From an uncultured Saprospiraceae bacterium (GTDB taxonomy: Bacteria > Bacteroidota > Bacteroidia > Chitinophagales > Saprospiraceae), in the NCBI GenBank assembly GCA_937127195.1, contig CAKZLT010000092.1, positions 1 through 11,286 on the forward strand: DNA of 11,286 nucleotides, read 5' to 3'. Each line of letters begins with the position of its first letter. Position 1 is the first letter of the stretch. Made by a program: the position numbers and the translations under genes. The notes under the pieces are model-generated. The model was not told the DNA's origin. It saw nothing but the letters and a program-made list of their open reading frames with translations, and ran no database searches. This document shows, in pieces, positions 7,795 to 11,286 of this stretch.

Positions 7795-7922
7795 ACGGTG
7801 GACGGACGGCTACGCCTTGACGGTGGACGGTGGACGGACGCTCGTTCCTCGCTGACGGACGGCTGCGCCTGACGGTGTTTTAGCCTTTTAATTATAGCTT
7901 TTCCGTCAGCGAAACGTCCGTC
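7795..7922. repeat. GC-rich GACGGACG...TGACGG repeat array, last unit inverted
   Basis: Units share GACGGACG at one end and TGACGG at the other, with a variable centre. They are at 7801-7823 (centre GCTACGCCT), 7833-7858 (centre CTCGTTCCTCGC) and 7854-7875 (centre GCTGCGCC, overlapping the previous unit). The reverse complement is at 7903-7922 (centre TTTCGC). Two centres form small GGC/GCC stems. Extra GGTGGACGG copies fill the gap at 7822-7832. The block begins right after the stop of the preceding gene and is far richer in G and C than anything around it. It looks like an intergenic mobile or slippage-expanded repeat, not coding sequence. Confidence 0.8.
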
Positions 7923-7924
7923 AC

Positions 7925-7958
7925 AAAAAAAAAGTCGCCTTCAAAAGAAAGCGACTTT
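7925..7958 (-). terminator. Minus-strand intrinsic terminator
   Basis: AAAGTCGC at 7931-7938 pairs perfectly with GCGACTTT at 7951-7958 around a 12-base loop. On the + strand the run of nine A (7925-7933) precedes the stem, so on the minus strand the stem is followed by a T-tract, the order needed for termination of a leftward transcript. On the + strand only three T, all within the stem, follow, so it would be weak for the preceding gene unless it works as a two-way terminator. Confidence 0.65.
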
Positions 7959-8038
7959 AGCAGCATAAATTGAAAACCAATCAATGAAAATTCATTGAAT
8001 AGGTGTTCAGTATGTCATTGGGATTGGGTCTTAATAGC

Positions 8039-8060
8039 TAAACTAATACTAAACTAATAC
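8039..8060. repeat. 11-bp direct tandem repeat
   Basis: TAAACTAATAC occurs twice in a row without mismatch, followed by TAAC that starts a third copy. It lies in the gene-free spacer and could be slippage or a pair of protein binding sites. Confidence 0.7.
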
Positions 8061-8238
8061 TAACATTTTTTGCTTTTAGAAGCATAACATATTTATATAA
8101 TCATAGCGCATTATGAGTAGGTAATCGGCATAAATAGAGAGAGAGCCTGAAATCAGTTAAACAATACAAAATCACCAATTACCAACTGATAACGCTACTA
8201 TGATAGAAATGTCAATCTTTTATTTTTAATGAAAGCTA

Positions 8239-8266
8239 TTGGAGAAAGGCTTTCACCTTCCTCCAA
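8239..8266 (-). ncRNA. Stem-loop, possible part of a minus-strand small RNA
   Basis: Read on the minus strand, TTGGAGGAAGG pairs with CCTTTCTCCAA around the loop TGAAAG. That is 11 bp with one G-U pair. On the + strand the same position is an A-C mismatch, so the fold is better on the minus strand. The leftward terminator at 7925-7958 would end such an RNA about 280-340 bases further on. No TAnnTTTG promoter was found upstream on that strand, so this remains a candidate only. Confidence 0.25.
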
Positions 8267-8462
8267 CTCTAATATATACTCTTATACTTTCACTAGCGTT
8301 TAGTTGTGTCTCTTTTGACCAACCTTACATCATGCAAGATAGGGCAATGGTCACTTTAAAAAAACAACAAACGAGTGAATAAAGAATTTCAGTAATTTAA
8401 CGTAGCATTTGACCGATTTAACGAATCGTTTGAAAGTGTGAAAATGGCATAATTTAAGATTT

Positions 8463-9533
8463 ATGGAAGCACCTAAGGTTATCAAAGGCGTATCTCAACC
8501 ACCCAACGTCAATCTTTCTTCGGTCAGAAAGCTCCGAAAAAAACGCCAAGAACTAAGTGTGGAAACGTTCGTAGAAGGAATTCTAAAAGGCGACCGCGTG
8601 CGATTAGGTCAAGCTATTACCTTGATAGAAAGCACAAAATCAAGTCATCAAGCCAAAGCACAGGCCATTATAAATACCTGTTTACCACACACAGGCAAGT
8701 CTTTTCGGTTAGGAATTACAGGTTCTCCAGGAGTTGGCAAGAGTACTTTTATTGAGTCCTATGGTCAACACATAATTCAGCAAGGTCATCAGGTTGCAGT
8801 TTTGGCAGTTGACCCCAGCAGTCAAATCAGTCAAGGCAGTATTTTGGGTGACAAAACCCGAATGTTTAACCTTTCTACTCACCCAAAAGCTTTTATTCGC
8901 CCCTCTCCTGCTGGCGAGTCACTCGGCGGTGTTGCCCGCAAAACCCGCGAAACCATCATGCTTTGTGAAGCTGCGGGCTATGATTTTATTATTATAGAAA
9001 CCGTTGGAGTTGGTCAATCCGAAATTGCGGTGCATTCTATGGTCGATTTTTTTTTACTCTTATTACTTCCAGGAGCTGGCGACGAATTGCAAGGCATCAA
9101 AAAAGGCATTGTAGAAATGGCTGACTTGATTGCTATCAATAAAGCTGATGGCAAAAATGCCACAAAAGCCAAGCAATCGCGACGTGAATATGGCAGTGCT
9201 TTACACATTATGCCGCCAAAATCAAGTGGTTGGACACCAACTGCTACCGTTTGTGCTGGGCTTTCGGGAATGGGTATTCCAGATATTTGGGATATTCAGC
9301 AGCAATATCAAACGAAAATGACCGATAATGGCTTTTTTAAAAATAATCGCCAAAATCAATCACAATATTGGTTACATGAGACGATTCAAAATCAATTAAA
9401 ACAGCTTTTTTATGAAAATGAAGCCGTTAAAAATGTTTTAAAAGAAAAAGAAAATGCTATTCTGAAAGGAGAACTTTCCCCTTTTAAAGGTGCAGAGGAA
9501 TTAATGGATTTATTTTTAAAAAACAATCAATAA
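8463..9533 (+). CDS. meaB: MeaB (ArgK family) GTPase, methylmalonyl-CoA mutase chaperone
   Basis: This 356-residue cytoplasmic G3E-family GTPase loads and protects the adenosylcobalamin cofactor of methylmalonyl-CoA mutase. The P-loop is GSPGVGKST (residues 87-95). VDPSSQISQGSILGDKTRM (116-134) carries the switch I and metal-binding residues, ETVGVGQSE (179-187) is the switch II/Walker B region, and NKAD (226-229) gives guanine specificity. The RPSPAGESLGGVARKTRE block is a hallmark of MeaB. The N-terminal helical part (about 30-80, including HTGKS) and the C-terminal dimerisation tail are both present, so it is full length. The ATG at 8463 gives the usual family N-terminus. The mutase genes are not in the window, and no cobalamin riboswitch was seen upstream. 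No clear terminator follows. An older name, ArgK, came from a claimed arginine transport role that is not supported by these motifs. Confidence 0.95.
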   Translation: MEAPKVIKGVSQPPNVNLSSVRKLRKKRQELSVETFVEGILKGDRVRLGQAITLIESTKSSHQAKAQAIINTCLPHTGKSFRLGITGSPGVGKSTFIESYGQHIIQQGHQVAVLAVDPSSQISQGSILGDKTRMFNLSTHPKAFIRPSPAGESLGGVARKTRETIMLCEAAGYDFIIIETVGVGQSEIAVHSMVDFFLLLLLPGAGDELQGIKKGIVEMADLIAINKADGKNATKAKQSRREYGSALHIMPPKSSGWTPTATVCAGLSGMGIPDIWDIQQQYQTKMTDNGFFKNNRQNQSQYWLHETIQNQLKQLFYENEAVKNVLKEKENAILKGELSPFKGAEELMDLFLKNNQ

Positions 9534-9683
9534 GTCTATTTTTTGCTTCTTTCATTTTTTTCCAAGACCATTTTTAAAATGAATTTTAAGCGAATAGGGC
9601 TATTTGAAAACTTTATTCGTGCATTTGTGGTGAAAATTGTCAAAGAACCCCATTTTTTAAAAAAAATTATACTAACTAAACCT

Positions 9684-9691
9684 TACTTTTG
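9684..9691 (+). promoter_or_regulatory. Candidate Bacteroidota -7 box for the M16 gene
   Basis: TACTTTTG matches TAnnTTTG. A proper TTTG -33 element is not seen at the right spacing; only a T-run at 9653-9658 lies upstream. A start near 9698 would give a leader of about 225 bases whose two ends of inverted repeat both lie in the RNA. Confidence 0.4.
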
Positions 9692-9696
9692 CCCTC

Positions 9697-9843
9697 TAAG
9701 GGGCTTTATATGATTTAGGTTGTATTTCTAAAAAATAGCTATATCAAGACTTAATCAAACCCTATAGATTTTAAAAACCTATAAGATTTAGAGAGTCAAA
9801 AAGAAAGTACTAATTACCAACTCAAATCATATAGAACCCTCTA
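9697..9843 (+). repeat. Long-range inverted repeat in the M16 leader
   Basis: Bases 9697-9716 can pair with 9824-9843. A perfect 10-bp core is TATATGATTT at 9707-9716 against AAATCATATA at 9824-9833. The extension includes GGG/CCC and two G-U pairs, with two mismatches in 20 positions. The arms are separated by about 107 bases. It may fold in the leader RNA or be two copies of a site in opposite orientation. Confidence 0.45.
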
Positions 9844-9860
9844 AAATAAATGACTTATAA

Positions 9861-9901
9861 TAAGTGCCTAGACATAAATAAGGGTGTAGTCTAGGTACTT
9901 A
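9861..9901 (+). promoter_or_regulatory. 13-bp leader hairpin just upstream of the M16 start
   Basis: TAAGTGCCTAGAC (9861-9873) pairs with GTCTAGGTACTTA (9889-9901), all 13 positions paired including one G-U that exists only in + strand RNA. The loop is 15 bases. It ends 22 bases before the ATG and has no T-tract after it, so it is not a terminator. It could control translation initiation or mRNA stability, or be a dyad operator. Confidence 0.55.
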
Positions 9902-9923
9902 CTAATACGATTAGAATTAGAAG

Positions 9924-11213
9924 ATGATAAAATTTGAAAAATTTCAATTAGAAAACGGACTACGCGTCATTGTACATGAAGACAAGAGTACGCCGATGGT
10001 TGCCGTGAATATATTATACAATGTAGGTTCAAAAGACGAACTCCCAACAAAAACGGGTTTCGCACACCTTTTTGAGCATTTAATGTTTAGTGGTTCTAAG
10101 AACATTCCTGATTTTGACTCGCCTTTGCAATGGGCAGGTGGAGAAAGTAATGCTTTTACCAATAAAGATATTACCAACTTCTATGAAGTATTACCTGCTG
10201 ATAATATCGAAACCGCTTTTTGGCTAGAATCAGATCGAATGCTCAGTCTCAACTTTGGAGAAGAAGCCTTAGATATTCAACGTAAAGTTGTAGTTGAAGA
10301 ATTCAAAGAAACTTGCCTTAATCAGCCTTATGGTCAGATATGGCATCATTTGATGGACTTAACTTACAAGGTACATCCATATAGTTGGCCTACTATTGGT
10401 AAGGAAATTAAACACATTGAAGAAGCAACGCTTGATGATGTTAAAGCCTTTTTTCATCAACACTATCGACCAAACAACGCCATTTTGGTTGTTTCAGGAA
10501 ATGCCAATTTAGAAAAAGTCAAAGCACTCTCGGAAAAATGGTTTGGAGAAATTCCAGCAGGAAATATATCTCCGAGAGATTTGCCTATTGAGCCTCCTCA
10601 AACGAGTTTTAATTATAAAGAAGTTATTGCAAATGTTCCTTCAGATATTATCTATATGGCATTTCATATTCCAGATAGAACAAATAAAGATTATTATAAG
10701 ATTGACTTGTTATCGGATGTATTAAGTAATGGAGCATCATCTCGTCTTTATCGTCGATTACTAAAAGAGCAGCAATTATTTTCTGATATTGATTGCTATA
10801 TTACAGGAAGTTTTGAGCCTGGCTTGTTTATCATAGAAGGAAAACCTGCTCCAAATGTATCTATGGAGGTTGCAGAAGCTGCTATTTGGAAGGAATTAAA
10901 ACAACTCAAAAATGAATTAATCTCAGATCTTGAGCTTCAAAAATTAAAAAATAAAGTCGAAAGTCTTTTGATGTTTTCGGAAGTTAGCATTATGACGAAG
11001 GCGATGAATTTGGCATTTTTTGAATTATTAGGAGATGCTAACCTCATTAATGGAGAAGCTCCATCTTATCAAGCTGTTACTGTTGAAGATATTCAAAATC
11101 AAGCACAGGCGATTTTTAGAAAAGAAAACTGTTCGGAATTGAGATACATCGCAAAGGAAGTTCAAACCCCTACTAAAGAAGTCAACTCAGAGAAAGATGT
11201 TTTTGAAGCTTAG
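9924..11213 (+). CDS. M16 family zinc metallopeptidase (pitrilysin/MPP-like)
   Basis: This 429-residue peptidase has the inverted zinc motif H48-LF-E51-H52 (HxxEH) in GFAHLFEHLMFSGS, with the distal Glu ligand in the cluster E125/E126/E129 (KVVVEEFKET). It also has the N-terminal LENGLRVIVHED strand, GGESNAFTNKDITNFYE at about 72-88 and a second, inactive half of the same fold from about 195 on, including SDVLSNGASSRLYRRL. It is the usual length for a two-domain M16B protein. No signal peptide is visible, so it may be cytoplasmic, unlike many Bacteroidota M16 enzymes. Such proteins often pair with an inactive M16 partner encoded next door; no start of one is visible in the last 73 bases. The substrate is unknown. 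Start at ATG 9924 fits the family; translation may be affected by the leader hairpin. Confidence 0.92.
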   Translation: MIKFEKFQLENGLRVIVHEDKSTPMVAVNILYNVGSKDELPTKTGFAHLFEHLMFSGSKNIPDFDSPLQWAGGESNAFTNKDITNFYEVLPADNIETAFWLESDRMLSLNFGEEALDIQRKVVVEEFKETCLNQPYGQIWHHLMDLTYKVHPYSWPTIGKEIKHIEEATLDDVKAFFHQHYRPNNAILVVSGNANLEKVKALSEKWFGEIPAGNISPRDLPIEPPQTSFNYKEVIANVPSDIIYMAFHIPDRTNKDYYKIDLLSDVLSNGASSRLYRRLLKEQQLFSDIDCYITGSFEPGLFIIEGKPAPNVSMEVAEAAIWKELKQLKNELISDLELQKLKNKVESLLMFSEVSIMTKAMNLAFFELLGDANLINGEAPSYQAVTVEDIQNQAQAIFRKENCSELRYIAKEVQTPTKEVNSEKDVFEA

Positions 11214-11286
11214 GGAGTAGGCAAAAAATAACCTACCAGTCGAACTTATTGTTTTTCATTTATACCGCGTTAAAAATACTCGCCTT

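Larger units (their letters stand above)
7959..8462. other. Gene-free spacer before meaB, possible minus-strand RNA
   Basis: No ORF of credible length or family lies in these 500 bases on either strand. The stretch holds a hairpin at 7981-7998 (TCAATGAA/TTCATTGA, two-base loop), an 11-bp tandem duplication at 8039-8060 and an 11-bp stem at 8239-8266. The left side is closed by a leftward terminator. I checked by eye for RNase P RNA, tmRNA, SRP RNA and a cobalamin (B12-box) riboswitch and saw none of their conserved segments. Confidence 0.5.
9534..9923. other. Spacer between meaB and the M16 peptidase gene with structured leader
   Basis: These 390 bases hold no ORF. They contain a -7 box, a long-range inverted repeat and a hairpin next to the M16 start, all listed separately. 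A direct repeat of CCTATA(A)GATTT lies at about 9760-9790. No intrinsic terminator for meaB was found. Confidence 0.6.

Noticed and set aside
8178..8188. AATTACCAACT shared with 9812-9822
   Set aside because: An 11-base match in two AT-rich spacers with no further similarity around it; probably chance.
8408..8432. TTTG...TTTG pair as a meaB promoter
   Set aside because: The spacing is too short and the second box reads ATCGTTTG, not TAnnTTTG.
7959..8462. Cobalamin riboswitch before meaB
   Set aside because: It would make sense for a B12-linked gene, but no B12-box or matching architecture could be found by eye.
11217..11236. GTAGG/CCTAC hairpin after the M16 gene as a terminator
   Set aside because: Only five base pairs and no T-tract directly after it on either strand.
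11260..11286. End of a minus-strand gene at the right edge
   Set aside because: All three minus frames reach a stop within this short stretch, so a gene end is possible but nothing can be supported from so few codons.

Overview
The window looks like a piece of a Bacteroidota chromosome. The DNA is AT-rich. The DUF6427-type membrane protein, the fused DsbD and the RAYT transposase with GTC/GAC hairpins are all forms I associate with that phylum. TAnnTTTG promoter-like boxes occur in intergenic regions, and Shine-Dalgarno sequences are mostly absent or poorly placed. I cannot name a genus. All recognised protein genes are on the + strand.

Left part (1-3090), accessory in character. A two-gene cassette encodes an ABC/SMC-type ATPase, cut by the left edge, and an HNH nuclease. 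The genes overlap by an ATGA, a layout and protein pairing like Septu (PtuA/PtuB) anti-phage systems. Immediately after it come four near-identical small hairpins in two opposite orientations, then a REP-associated tyrosine transposase (RAYT). The ATPase has at least about 200 residues ahead of its Walker A, much more than a minimal ABC ATPase, which makes it the best candidate here for a poorly described defence variant.

Middle part (3259-7793), housekeeping membrane and envelope genes. These are a polytopic membrane protein of the DUF6427 type, a long intergenic region with a cluster of TTAAC/GTTAA motifs and a TAnnTTTG box, a full-length DsbD thiol:disulfide interchange protein with a clear terminator, and a small four-helix YvlD/phage-holin-4 family protein. 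DsbD carries two tandem N-terminal domains, of which only the first keeps its cysteine pair.

Non-coding stretch (7794-8462). It starts with a GC-rich array of GACGGACG...TGACGG units (three forward, one inverted). Next comes a hairpin whose U-tract is on the minus strand. About 500 bases without a convincing ORF follow, containing hairpins and an 11-bp tandem repeat. The terminator direction and a G-U-supported stem hint at a minus-strand small RNA, but this is unproven.

Right part (8463-11286). MeaB, the GTPase chaperone of B12-dependent methylmalonyl-CoA mutase, is followed by a 390-base spacer and a zinc M16 peptidase. That spacer has a TAnnTTTG box, a long-range inverted repeat and a 13-bp hairpin just before the M16 start, so the M16 mRNA probably has a structured leader. 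The last 73 bases hold no recognisable gene.
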